A DNA stretch of 64,000 nt from Dasypus novemcinctus (taxonomy: Eukaryota > Chordata > Mammalia > Cingulata > Dasypodidae): assembly GCF_030445035.2 (NCBI RefSeq), contig NC_080694.1:68773147-68837146 (forward strand), given 5' to 3'. The notes below the pieces were generated by a model that worked only from the letters and a program-made list of their open reading frames with translations, made no database searches and was not told where the DNA came from. Within the stretch, counting starts at the first letter, position 1. Each line of letters opens with the position of its first letter. Both the position numbers and the translations under genes were made by a program. This document shows positions 23,355 through 33,259 of this stretch, one piece after another.

Positions 23355-23760
23355 TTGTTTCTGATCTTAGAGGGAAGCTTTCAGTCTTCCACTGTTGTGT
23401 ATGATGTTAGCGGTCAATTTCCATCTATGTCCTATATCATGTTGAGGAAGTTCCCTTCTATTCTTAGTTTCCTGAGTGTTTTTATCAAGAAGTTGGGCTG
23501 GACTTTGTCAAATGCCTTTTCTGCATCGATTGAAATGATCATGTGTATTATTTCCTTCATTCTATTGATGTGGTATATAACATTAATTGATTTCCTTATG
23601 TTGAACCACCCCTGCATTCCTAGGATGCATCTCACTTGGTCTGGGTATATAATCCTTTTAATGTCCCGATGGATTTAGTTTACTAGTGTTTTGTTGAGGA
23701 TTTTTTCATCTGTATTTATAATGGTCTGTGATTTTCTTTTCTTGTGATAACTTGTCTGGA
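23355..23760 (-). mobile_element. L1 ORF2 RT-domain fragment, antisense
   Basis: The minus strand encodes [20 protein letters not shown] and [14 protein letters not shown], the canonical L1 RT motif around the first catalytic Asp, in an open stretch of about 67 codons (23432-23635). Both ends are truncated. Confidence 0.9.
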
Positions 23761-23856
23761 GCTAGGAAGATTTCTGCATGACAATTATATAGCTAGCCTT
23801 GGAAAAGGTGGTTACAGCTCAGAGGAGATAACATTAGACCTTTGAAGTTTCATCTG

Positions 23857-24302
23857 TTTTAGTTTCCCCGCTTCTGAGGCAAATATCATGCGATGGGTTG
23901 GCTTAGCCAATGGGAATTTATTGGTTAGTGGTTCTGAAGCTAGGAAAAGCCCAAAATCAAGGTGTCACCAAGGTGATGCTTTCTCCCAGAAGGCTGTGGT
24001 TTCTGGGGCTGGCTACTGGCATTCCTAGCCCTTGGCCTTCCTGTCACGCAGCAGTGTATGTGGCGGCCTCTCCAGCTTCTCAGTTCCATGAGATTCTGGC
24101 TGCTCCCTCTGGCTTCTGTCTGAGTTTCATTCTGCTTATTTGGGTCTCCAGTCATAGGATTGAGACCCATCCTGACTGAGTTGGGTCACACCTCGACTGA
24201 AGTAACCTCAACAAAAGGTCCAATATAGGAGTTTATACCCACAGAAATGGAACCAGATTAAGAACATGCTTTTCTGGGTACACAGCTCCAAGCCACCATA
24301 AG
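23857..24302 (-). repeat. ERVL/MaLR-type solo LTR, antisense
   Basis: It is the same family as 15067-15540 and 17440-17935. The minus strand begins TATGGTGGCTTGGAGCTGTG and ends ...AACCAATAAATTCCCATTGG...ACTAAAACA, with AATAAA placed as in an LTR R region. Confidence 0.65.
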
Positions 24303-24639
24303 CTCTTTAGTGGACCTCTTGGATTTTCATGGAAGACATTCCTACCATTTGCCCAATTTTTGTGCCTTTTACTTCTTTCTACCTTTCACTGTTATATTTG
24401 ATTAGACTAGATTTACCTCAGATGTATTCCTTAAATAGAGGTTGACTTTGGAGTCAGTCGACAATCTTTACTCTATTAAGGAAACATTTCTTTTTAATCT
24501 AAGGATGTATGTTTCCTGCAAAAACACACTGAGAATGTGTCTTGTAGAGATTCCAGTATCCATTATTTATTTCTCCCCATCCCTTCATTGTTTGCATTTG
24601 CTGTGTCACTTTGTTATATGTTGGTCTTCTTTTTAGGAG

Positions 24640-24710
24640 GCACTGGGAACAAAACTTGGGATCTTCTACATACTAGATGGGGGCTCAGTCGCTTGAGCCA
24701 CATCCACTTT
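24640..24710 (-). repeat. Short tRNA-derived SINE head, antisense
   Basis: The reverse complement shows GTGGATGTGGCTCAAGCG and a decayed B box. It is a truncated monomer directly next to the younger SINE at 24724. Confidence 0.6.
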
Positions 24711-24723
24711 GTTCCATTTTCTT

Positions 24724-25171
24724 TTTTTTTTTCTTTTTTTTAAAGATTTATTTATTTTATTTCTCTCCCTTTCTCCACCCCCGCCCCAGTTGTCTGTTCT
24801 CTGTGTCTATTTGATGTGTCTTCTTTCTTTGTCCGCTTCTGTTGTCAGCGGCACGGGAATCTGTGTTTCTTTTTGTTGCGTCATCTTGTTGAGTCAGTTC
24901 TCCGTGTGTGTGGCGCCATTCCTGGGCAGGCTGCACTTTCTTTCCCACTGGGTGGCTCTCCTTACGGGAGTGCACTCCTTGCGTGTGGGGCTCCCCTCTG
25001 CGGGGGACACCCCTGATGGAGGGGACACCCCTGATGGCAGGGCACTCCTTGTGCGTATCAGCACTGTGCATGGGCCAGCTCCACACGGGTCAAGGAGGCC
25101 CGGGGTTTGAACCGTGGACCTCCCATGTGGTAACCGGACGCCCTAACTGCTGGGCCAAGTCCGTTTCCCAT
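24724..25171 (-). repeat. Full-length DAS SINE, antisense, with 13-bp duplication
   Basis: A T-rich start (reversed tail) is followed by the full GC-rich body and reversed tRNA-Ala-like head ending AAGTCCGTTTCCC. The perfect direct repeats GTTCCATTTTCTT at 24711-24723 and 25172-25184 indicate a recent insertion. The body contains a small tandem duplication of GGGGACACCCCTGATGG. Confidence 0.92.
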
Positions 25172-25902
25172 GTTCCATTTTCTTAAAGGGAATGAGAACT
25201 TCAAGATATTTTGAATCTGAGTGAGTAATCTTAGATTTTTACATTTCCCCTTTATTAGTTCACGGTGATATTGTTTTATTAATATCTGCATCTAAACTCC
25301 TTGCAGCTCTTAGAATCAAGGTTAAGCTACCTTCCTAAAGTGAAATGGGACATTTTTGTCCTTTTTGTTCTCTGCAAAATTTTTTATAGTTCTCTGTTGG
25401 AAGAAAAGGGAAGCACACTAGTTATTTCCAAATTGTTGGCTCATTCTGAGAATCCCTTGTAGTCTCTTCCTTGTCCAGCCTCTGGGTTCCAGCCACAGCA
25501 GGCACTCCCAAAATGCTGACTGTGATTTCATGATATTGGAGTGTTGTCCTAATACAGAGTGAAAATATCACTGAAGAGAACACTGGGAGAAGTGGGAGAG
25601 GTCTGAGGGAAACACTTATCCTTGAAAGCAGGTATGGGGTGCAAAAAAAAAAAAAAGATATATTGCTGTGTTTTTTTGTTGTTTCAAATAACGTGCCATT
25701 TTCAAGCATCCAAAGCCATCGCATGAGCTGACAGACGGTTGTTATTGCTTTACTTCTAGTGTTCTCTCCTGTCCCACCTAGACTTCTGATGACCTCAGAG
25801 TTCTAGCAAAGGACCCTTCTATGGCTTTGTGAATTAACTTACAAGCAAGCTAGGGGGAAAATCTTCCTGCCAAAACGCATGGGATGGGGAAGGAGACGTG
25901 GT

Positions 25903-27471
25903 TCAAGTGATTGGGCTCCTGTCTACCACATGGGAGGTCCAGAGTTCAATCCCCTGGGCCTCCTGGTGAAGGCAAGGTGGCCCGAGTGGAGAGCTGGCCC
26001 ATGCAGAGAGCTGGCCTATGCAGGAGTGCTGGCCCGGGCAGACAGCTGGTGCAGCAAGATGATGCAACAAAAAGAGACACAGAGGAGAGACAATAAGAGA
26101 TGCAGCAGACCAGGGAGCTGAGGTGGTGCAAGAGACTAACCTCGGGGGGCAAGATGGCGGCTGAGTGAACATCCCTGTTAGGGTCTTCTGCAGGGAATCG
26201 GCTGGGCGGCGTTGGAGACTCTTTGGGACCGGATTGTTTCGGGATTTTTGCTGGTCCGGAGGTGTCTGGACATCGATTTGGAGGGAAGGTAACAGAGAGG
26301 ATTCGTCTGTGAAATATACACGGAGATCCCAGCTACCTGCAGAGGATTCCCTTCTTGGGTAGGCGGAGACGAGGCATCTAGCCCCGCTCGGTGGGGCTGA
26401 GCCAGGCCGGGCCGGGCCGCGGTAGCGTTTGGAGCCGGGCGGGGCCGGTGCAGGCCCCCGCTGCGGGCCGCGGTAGCGCTTGGAGCCGGGCGGGGCCGGT
26501 GCAGGCCCCGGCTGCGGGCCGAGGTAGCGCTTGGAGCCGGGCGGGGCCGGTGCAGGCCCCGGCTGCGGGCCGCGGTAGCGCTTGGAGCCGGGCGGGGACG
26601 GTGCAGGCCCCGGCTGCGGGCCGCGGTAGCGCTTGGAGCCGGGCGGGGCCGGTGCAGGCCCCGGCTGCGGGCCGCGGTAGCGCTTGGAGCCGGGCGGGGC
26701 CGGTGCAGGCCCCCGCTGCCGGCCGCGGTAGCGCTTGGAGCCGGGCGGGGCCGGTGCAGGCCCCGGCTGCGGGCCGCGGTAGCGCTTGGAGCCGGGCGGG
26801 GCCGGTGCAGGCCCCCGCTGCGGGCCGCGGTAGCGCTTGGAGCCGGGCGGGGCCGGTGCAGGCCCCGGCTGCGGGCCGCGGTAGCGCTTGGAGCCGGGCG
26901 GGGCCGGTGCAGGCCCCGGCTGCGGGCCGCGGTAGCGCTTGGAGCCGGGCGGGGCCGGTGCAGGCCCCGGCTGCGGGCCGCGGTAGCGCTTGGAGCCGGG
27001 CGGGGCCGCTGCAGGCCCCGGCTGCGGGCCGCGGTAGCGCTTGGAGCCGGGCGGGGCCGGTTCAGGCCCCGGCTGCGGGCCGCGGTAGCGTTTGGAGCCG
27101 GGCGGGCCCGGGTCAGGCCGCGGCGGGTACGGAGCCGGGCAGGGCCGGTCCAGGCCGCGGTGGCGGGAGGTGGATGCCGGAGCCGGCTGGGCCGCTGTAG
27201 CGAGCGGAGCTGGGCGGAGCCAGGCCAGGCCAAGGCGGCGTGAGGAGCCGGGCAGAGCCGGTCCAAGCCTCCGCGGCGGGCGGAGCCGGGCCTGCGGAGG
27301 GGTTTCTGTTTTTTTTTGTTTTTTTTTTTTTTTGTTTGTTTGTTTGTTTTTTTTAATTTTACTTAAATTTTTTTTTTTTTTTTTTTTTTGAGCATCTGCA
27401 GTACTGGGGAGTTCGTGGGCCCTGGGCGGCCTATTGGGGGTTTGTGGGAAGGGAGGTGCTTGCAGACCCAT
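25903..27471 (-). other. Antisense 522-codon open frame crossing the L1 5' boundary (ORF0-like)
   Basis: An uninterrupted minus-strand frame begins with ATG at 27471 inside the L1 5' UTR. It traverses the monomer array as 17-residue repeats of the type GSKRYRGPQPGPAPAPP, crosses the L1 start at 26144 and ends in the flanking SINE at 25903. Primate L1 carries a short antisense ORF0 in the same place, also able to read into the flank. Here the openness may follow simply from the 51-bp period. The repeats are rich in Pro, Gly and Arg, and no domain is recognisable. A shorter 362-codon frame (26178-27266) overlaps it. Confidence 0.35.
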
Positions 27472-28397
27472 TTGGGCAGACAGACGGGGGGGTTTTAGGG
27501 CAAAGCGGGGGGAAGTTGTTGTTTTAGATAGTGTTGCAATTGTGACACGTGTGTACCTGTATCTCTCTTCTCCCTATCCGTTCCCCACCGTTTGCCCATC
27601 CTCTTTTTTTTTTCTTCCTTTCTTCTTGCCTTTCTTTTTTCTCTATTATAATTAGTTTGTTTTTTTTTTTTGTTTTGTTTTTTTTTCGGTTTTCTCTTTC
27701 CCTCTTGTCCCTCATCTTCCACTTATTTTTACCTTAATTCAAGTATACAATAGGTGCTACAGGGAACACCTCACATTTGCTGGGTTTTCCCATCCTCCAC
27801 TGCCTCATTTCTGTGTGAACTGATTTAGGCTACCTACACTATCCCCCTTCCCCTGCATCTTGATATCCACTATCATCTACTGTCTCTCCTATATTCCACC
27901 CCCCACCTCCCGTTCTTTGATCCACAAAGTGTCTAACTCTTAATTTCTAATACCTTTGTTCTGTTTTCTGTCTATTATCCACTCTTGAAACTATTACCTT
28001 TCTTTTCTTTTTCCCTCTCTCATGAAAACAATAGCTGTGTAGTTCACACCATATTCCTCCCAAATTCAGTCATCAACTTCATAAAAGGTACTCTACCTAC
28101 AGCTATAACTCTATACAATCTACATGAATCTAACCTCCATCCTTCCAGATCTCATATTCCTGCTTTATTAACATACATCACCAATACAACTTTACACTTT
28201 TCCCTTGCTTACACAATTGCCTTTCCCCAACACTAATACTTTCCTCTAAAGTGAACTTAACCAACAACAAGTAACTAGAATAAGAAGAAAAAAGTGACAA
28301 AGAGAAGATATAACACCTGTGCAAAAATAACAACTAATTAACCTCCAAGAGCAGACAAAGAAGCTAAGGAACTGATTAAATTCGTCAAAATAAAGAG
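26144..28397 (+). promoter_or_regulatory. L1 5' UTR / internal promoter
   Basis: It opens with a YY1-like CAAGATGGCGG (26150-26160), followed by about 260 bases of unique sequence. The 51-bp monomer array and diverged GC-rich monomers reach about 27298. Next come T-rich tracts (27303-27391, 27600-27690) and about 700 bases of C/T-rich leader before the ORF1 ATG. The GC boxes and YY1 motif suggest a bidirectional pol II promoter; that is inferred from other mammalian L1s. Confidence 0.85.
26421..27134 (+). repeat. 51-bp GC-box monomer array (14 copies) in the L1 5' UTR
   Basis: Units start with GGTAGCG at 26421, 26472, 26523 and so on every 51 bases to 27084. Each holds the Sp1-type GC box GGGCGGGGCC. 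Copies differ by only a few substitutions, and the last is diverged and grades into looser GC-rich repeats up to about 27298. Because 51 is a multiple of three, open frames pass through on both strands (17-residue repeats such as GSAWSRAGPVQAPAAGR on plus). Confidence 0.97.
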
Positions 28398-29366
28398 ATG
28401 ACCAGAAAGCAACAAAAATCTACGAACCAAACCAATAATCAGGAAAACATGGCTGAATCCAATCAACAAACCAATAATCACGAAGGGGAGCAAAACTTGG
28501 CACAAGCAATGAAAGATCTCAGAACATTTATCACTGACAAATTTGATGCAGTAATGAAAGAGGTTAACAACATGAAGACATCACTTGGAGGGGAAATTGC
28601 AGACATACGCAAAAACATAACAGATATGATGGGAATGAACACCACAGTTCAAGAAATCAAAAATACACTTGCAGCAAATATCAGCAGACTAGAAGAGACA
28701 GAGCAGAGAATTAGTGATGTGGAAGACAGTACATCAGAAATCAAACAGATAGTAGAAGGGGTCAATAAGAAGATAGAAAAAATCCAATTAGGATTTAGGG
28801 ACCTGAATGACAATGCAAAACGCTCAAACATACGTATTATAGGCATTCCAGAAGGTGAAGAGAAGGGAAAGGGGTCAGAAAGAGTGTTGCAGGAAATAAT
28901 GACTGAAAACTTCCCAAATCTACTGAAAGAGACAGATGTACATATCCAAGAAGCACAGCGCACTCCACAAGTCATAAACCCCAACAGGCCCACCCCAAGA
29001 CATATACTTGTCAAATTATCCAATGCTCAAGACAAAGAGAAGATCCTAAAAGCAGCAAGAGAAAAGAAAACCATCACATACAAGGGAAGCTCAATTAGAT
29101 TAAGTGCTGATTTCTCTTCTGAAACCATGGAGGCAAGAAGACAGTGGTATGATATAGTCAAGGTACTAAAGGAAAAAAATTTCCAACCAAGAATACTCTA
29201 CCCAGCTAAACTAGCATTCAAACATGATGGAGAGTTCAAAATATTCGCAGACAAACAGAAACTGAAAGAGTATACCAACAAGAAACCTCCCCTTCAAGAA
29301 ATTCTAAAGGGAGTTCTGCAGGAAGAAAGGAAAAAACAGGAAAGGCAAAGTTGGAGGAGAGTATAA
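28398..29366 (+). CDS. ORF1: L1 ORF1p, RNA-binding chaperone (322 aa)
   Basis: ORF1p trimerises, coats L1 RNA in the cytoplasmic RNP and acts as a nucleic-acid chaperone for target-primed reverse transcription. The N-terminal ~50 residues are polar (Gln/Asn-rich). A heptad-like coiled-coil follows (about 50-145, with [20 protein letters not shown]). The RRM begins near [18 protein letters not shown], and the C-terminal domain contains [20 protein letters not shown] and [18 protein letters not shown]. At 322 aa it is close to human ORF1p (338 aa). No stop or frameshift is seen. The ATG at 28398 is the first in frame, with AGAG just before it. It ends 74 bases before the ORF2 start. Confidence 0.97.
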   Translation: MTRKQQKSTNQTNNQENMAESNQQTNNHEGEQNLAQAMKDLRTFITDKFDAVMKEVNNMKTSLGGEIADIRKNITDMMGMNTTVQEIKNTLAANISRLEETEQRISDVEDSTSEIKQIVEGVNKKIEKIQLGFRDLNDNAKRSNIRIIGIPEGEEKGKGSERVLQEIMTENFPNLLKETDVHIQEAQRTPQVINPNRPTPRHILVKLSNAQDKEKILKAAREKKTITYKGSSIRLSADFSSETMEARRQWYDIVKVLKEKNFQPRILYPAKLAFKHDGEFKIFADKQKLKEYTNKKPPLQEILKGVLQEERKKQERQSWRRV

Positions 29367-29440
29367 GACCAACAACAACAACAAAAAAGACAAAAAAAAA
29401 TATACAAACAAAATATGACAAACACAAATCCAATCAAAAT

Positions 29441-32400
29441 ATGGCTAACACAAATAATTCCTTGATAGTAATAACACTGAATGTCAATGGATTAAACTCA
29501 CCTATCAAAAGATTCAGACTGGGACACTGGATAAGGAAATATGACCCATCCATATGCTGTCTACAAGAGACACATCTTAGACCCAGAGACGCATGGAGAT
29601 TGAAAGTGAAAGGCTGGAAAACAATCATACAAGCTAACAATAACCAAAAAAAGGCAGGAGTAGCTATATTAATATCAGACAAAATAGACTTTAAATGTGA
29701 AACAATTGTGAGAGACAAAGAAGGATACTACATTTTAGTCAAAGGGAAAATCTGTCAAGAAGATCGAACAATCATAAATATCTATGCCCCTAACAAGGGT
29801 GCCTCTAAATACGTCAGGCAAACGCTGGAAAAACTAAGTGAAAGAATAGATACATCTACAATTATAGTGGGGGATTTTAATACACCACTATCAATTCTGG
29901 ACAGAACATCTCAAAAGAGAATCACCAAAGACACAAAACATCTGAATAGTATATTAGAGGAGCTCGATCTAATAGACATATATAGATCGCTACACCCAAA
30001 CACAGCAGGATATACATTTTTCTCAAGCGCACATGGATCATTCTCCAAGATAGATCATATGCTAGGCCACAAAGAAAGGCTGAACGAATTCAGAAAGATT
30101 GAAATCATACAAAACATTATCTCTGACCACAGTGGAGTCAAGCTGGAGATTTGCAAGGGAAAGAAGCCCAGATTTCACACCACGATTTGGAAATTAAACA
30201 ACACACTCTTAGAAAAACAGTGGGTCAAAGAGGAAATCTCAAAAGAAATCAATGACTACCTTGAAACAAATGATAATGATAACACAACATACCAAAATTT
30301 ATGGGATGCAGCAAAAGCAGTACTGAGAGGGAAGTTTATAGCCATAAATTCATATATCAAAAAAGAAGAAAGAGCAAAAATTGAAGAACTAACTGCACAT
30401 TTGAAGGAATTAGAAAAACAACAACAAAGTAACCCAACAGGAAGAAGAAGGAAGGAAATAACAAAGATAAGAGCAGAACTAAATGAAATAGAAAATAAGA
30501 AAGCACTTGAACAGATAAACAAGACCAAGAGCTGGTTTTTTGAGAAGATTAACAAAATTGACAAACCTTTAGCAACACTAACAAAGAAAAAAAGAGAGAA
30601 GATGCAAATACACAAAATAAGAAATGAGAAAGGCGATATCACCACTGACCCCACAGAAATAAAGACTATCATAAGAGGATATTTTGAAAAACTATATTCC
30701 AACAAAAATGACAATCTAGAGGAAATGGACAAATTCCTAGAAACACATAAACAGCCCATATTGACAAAAGAAGAAATTGATGATCTTAACAAACCAATCA
30801 CAAGCAGAGAGATAGAATCAGTTATTAAAAATCTCCCAACTAAGAAGAGCCCAGGGCCAGATGGCTTCACAGGTGAATTCTATAAAACATTCCGGAAAGA
30901 ACTGACACCAATCCTGCTGAAACTATTCCAAACCATCGAAACAGAAAGAACATTACCCAACTCCTTCTATGATGCCAACATTACCCTAGTACCAAAGCCA
31001 AACAAAGACATCACAAGAAAGGAAAATTACAGACCAATTTCTCTAATGAACCTAGACGCAAAAATACTTAACAAAATACTTGCTAATCGTATTCAACAAC
31101 ACATTAAACGAATTATACACCACGACCAAGTGGGATTCATCCCAGGTATGCAAGGATGGTTCAACATAAGAAAATCAATCAACGTAATACACCATATAAA
31201 CAGATTGAAGGAAAAAAATCACATGATTATATCTATTGATGCAGAAAAAGCATTTGACAAAATACAGCACCCTTTCTTGATAAAAACATTCCAAATGATT
31301 GGAATACAAGGAAATTTTTTGAACATGATAAAGAGTATATATGAAAAACCTAAAGCCAATATTGTTTACAATGGAGAAATCCTAGACTCCTTCCCTCTAA
31401 ACTCAGGAACAAGACAAGGATGCCCACTGTCGCCGCTCCTATTTAACATTGTCTTAGAAGTACTTGCTCGAGCACTGAGGCAAGAACCAGAAATAAAAGG
31501 CATTCAAATTGGAAAGGAAGAAGTCAAAATTTCATTATTTGCAGATGACATGATCCTATACATAGAAAACCCTGAGAGATCTACAACGAAGATTCTAGAA
31601 CTCATAAATGAGTTTAGTAAAGTCGCAGGTTATAAGATCAATGCGCAAAAATCAGTAGCATTTCTGTACACCAATAATGAGCAAGATCAGGAGGAAATCA
31701 AGAAACAAATACCATTCACAATAGTAAATAAAAAAATCAAATACTTAGGAATAAATTTAACTAAAGAGGTAAAGAACTTATACACTGAGAACTATACAAG
31801 ATTGTTCAAGGAAATCAAAGAAGACCTAAATAAATGGAAGACTATTCCTTGTTCATGGATAGGAAGACTGAACATTATTAAGATGTCTATCCTACCAAAA
31901 TTGATCTACACATTCAATGCAATCCCAATAAAAATCAATGCAGCCTTCTTTAAGGAATTAGAAAAACTAACTATGAAATTTATTTGGAAAGGAAAGAGAC
32001 CCCGAATAGCCAAAGACATACTGAAAAAGAAAAACGAAATTGGAGGAATCACACTACCTGACTTCAAAACATACTATAAAGCTACGGTGGTGAAAACAGC
32101 ATGGTATTGGCATAAGGAGAGACATATAGACCAATGGAATCGAATTGAAAGCTCTGATATAGAACCTCACATATACAACCACATAATATTCGATAAAGCC
32201 ACCAAACCCTCTCAACTGGGAGAGAGTGGCCTATTCAACAAATGGTGTCTGGAGAACTGGATAGCCATATGTAGAAGAATGAAAGAGGATTACCATCTCA
32301 CACCTTATACAAAGATCAACTCAAGATGGATCAAAGACCTAAATATAAAAGCCAAGACCATAAAAACCTTAGAAAGCAGTGTAGGGAAACATCTACAGGA

Positions 32401-33259
32401 CCTTGTAATAGGTAATGGATTTATGAATATCTCACCAAAAGCACGAGCAGCAAAAGAACTAATAGATAAATGGGACTTCCTCAAAATTAAAGCCTTCTGC
32501 ACCTCAAAGGAGTTTGTCAAGAAAGTAAAAAGGGAGCCCACACAGTGGGAGAAAATATTTGGCAATCATATATCTGATAAGAAACTTATAACTTGCATAT
32601 ATAAAGAACTCCTACATCTTGAAAATAAAAAGATAAACAATCCATTTAAAAAATGGGAAAAAGACTTAAACAGACACTTCTCCGAAGAAGAAATACAAAT
32701 GGCAAGAAAGCACATGAAAAAATGTTCCAAATCTCTAGCTATCAGGGAAATGCAAATCAAAACCACAATGAGATACCATCTTACACCCATAAGATTGGCA
32801 GCTATGAAAAAAACAGAAGAATACAAGTGCTGGAGAGGATGTGAAGGAAGGGGAACACTCATCCACTGCTGGTGGGAATGCAGAAGGATCCAACCATTCT
32901 GGAGAACAGTATGGCGGTTTCTCAAAAAACTAGCCATAGATTTGCCATATGACCCAGCAATACCACTGCTGGGAATATACCCAGCAGAACTGAAAACAAG
33001 AACACAAACCAATATATGTACACCAATGTTCATAGCAGCATTGTTCACTATTGCCAAAAGTTGGAATCAACCCAAATGCCCATCAACAGACGAGTGGATC
33101 AATAAAATGTGGTATATACACACAATGGAATACTACTCGGCTGTAAGAACAAACACACTACAAACACATGTGATAACATGGATGAATCTTGAGAACCTTA
33201 TGTTGAGTGAAGCAACCCAGACATTGAAGGACAAATACTACATGACCTCAATGATATGA
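29441..33259 (+). CDS. ORF2: L1 ORF2p, endonuclease and reverse transcriptase (1272 aa)
   Basis: ORF2p nicks genomic DNA and reverse transcribes L1 RNA at the nick. I place the start at 29441 ([19 protein letters not shown]) because that aligns with the usual ORF2 start. The frame is open further upstream to 29351, overlapping the end of ORF1. The apurinic-type endonuclease keeps N14, E43, D145, N147, D205, D229 and H230. The RT keeps D600 ([10 protein letters not shown]) and the FADD box with D702/D703. The Cys-rich C-terminus keeps C1130, C1134, H1142 and C1147 ([18 protein letters not shown]). Length and numbering match human ORF2p (1275 aa) almost exactly, with no disruption. Translation presumably follows termination-reinitiation after ORF1, as known for L1. 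Confidence 0.97.
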   Translation: MANTNNSLIVITLNVNGLNSPIKRFRLGHWIRKYDPSICCLQETHLRPRDAWRLKVKGWKTIIQANNNQKKAGVAILISDKIDFKCETIVRDKEGYYILVKGKICQEDRTIINIYAPNKGASKYVRQTLEKLSERIDTSTIIVGDFNTPLSILDRTSQKRITKDTKHLNSILEELDLIDIYRSLHPNTAGYTFFSSAHGSFSKIDHMLGHKERLNEFRKIEIIQNIISDHSGVKLEICKGKKPRFHTTIWKLNNTLLEKQWVKEEISKEINDYLETNDNDNTTYQNLWDAAKAVLRGKFIAINSYIKKEERAKIEELTAHLKELEKQQQSNPTGRRRKEITKIRAELNEIENKKALEQINKTKSWFFEKINKIDKPLATLTKKKREKMQIHKIRNEKGDITTDPTEIKTIIRGYFEKLYSNKNDNLEEMDKFLETHKQPILTKEEIDDLNKPITSREIESVIKNLPTKKSPGPDGFTGEFYKTFRKELTPILLKLFQTIETERTLPNSFYDANITLVPKPNKDITRKENYRPISLMNLDAKILNKILANRIQQHIKRIIHHDQVGFIPGMQGWFNIRKSINVIHHINRLKEKNHMIISIDAEKAFDKIQHPFLIKTFQMIGIQGNFLNMIKSIYEKPKANIVYNGEILDSFPLNSGTRQGCPLSPLLFNIVLEVLARALRQEPEIKGIQIGKEEVKISLFADDMILYIENPERSTTKILELINEFSKVAGYKINAQKSVAFLYTNNEQDQEEIKKQIPFTIVNKKIKYLGINLTKEVKNLYTENYTRLFKEIKEDLNKWKTIPCSWIGRLNIIKMSILPKLIYTFNAIPIKINAAFFKELEKLTMKFIWKGKRPRIAKDILKKKNEIGGITLPDFKTYYKATVVKTAWYWHKERHIDQWNRIESSDIEPHIYNHIIFDKATKPSQLGESGLFNKWCLENWIAICRRMKEDYHLTPYTKINSRWIKDLNIKAKTIKTLESSVGKHLQDLVIGNGFMNISPKARAAKELIDKWDFLKIKAFCTSKEFVKKVKREPTQWEKIFGNHISDKKLITCIYKELLHLENKKINNPFKKWEKDLNRHFSEEEIQMARKHMKKCSKSLAIREMQIKTTMRYHLTPIRLAAMKKTEEYKCWRGCEGRGTLIHCWWECRRIQPFWRTVWRFLKKLAIDLPYDPAIPLLGIYPAELKTRTQTNICTPMFIAALFTIAKSWNQPKCPSTDEWINKMWYIHTMEYYSAVRTNTLQTHVITWMNLENLMLSEATQTLKDKYYMTSMI

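Noticed and set aside
26421-27134. CRISPR-like regular array
   Set aside because: The 51-bp units are contiguous with no spacers and lie inside a mammalian L1 5' UTR.
29351-29440. ORF2 start at the upstream ATG 29351
   Set aside because: The 30 extra residues are low-complexity Lys/Thr/Asn, overlap the ORF1 end and have no counterpart in other L1 ORF2 proteins. The ATG at 29441 aligns with the family start.
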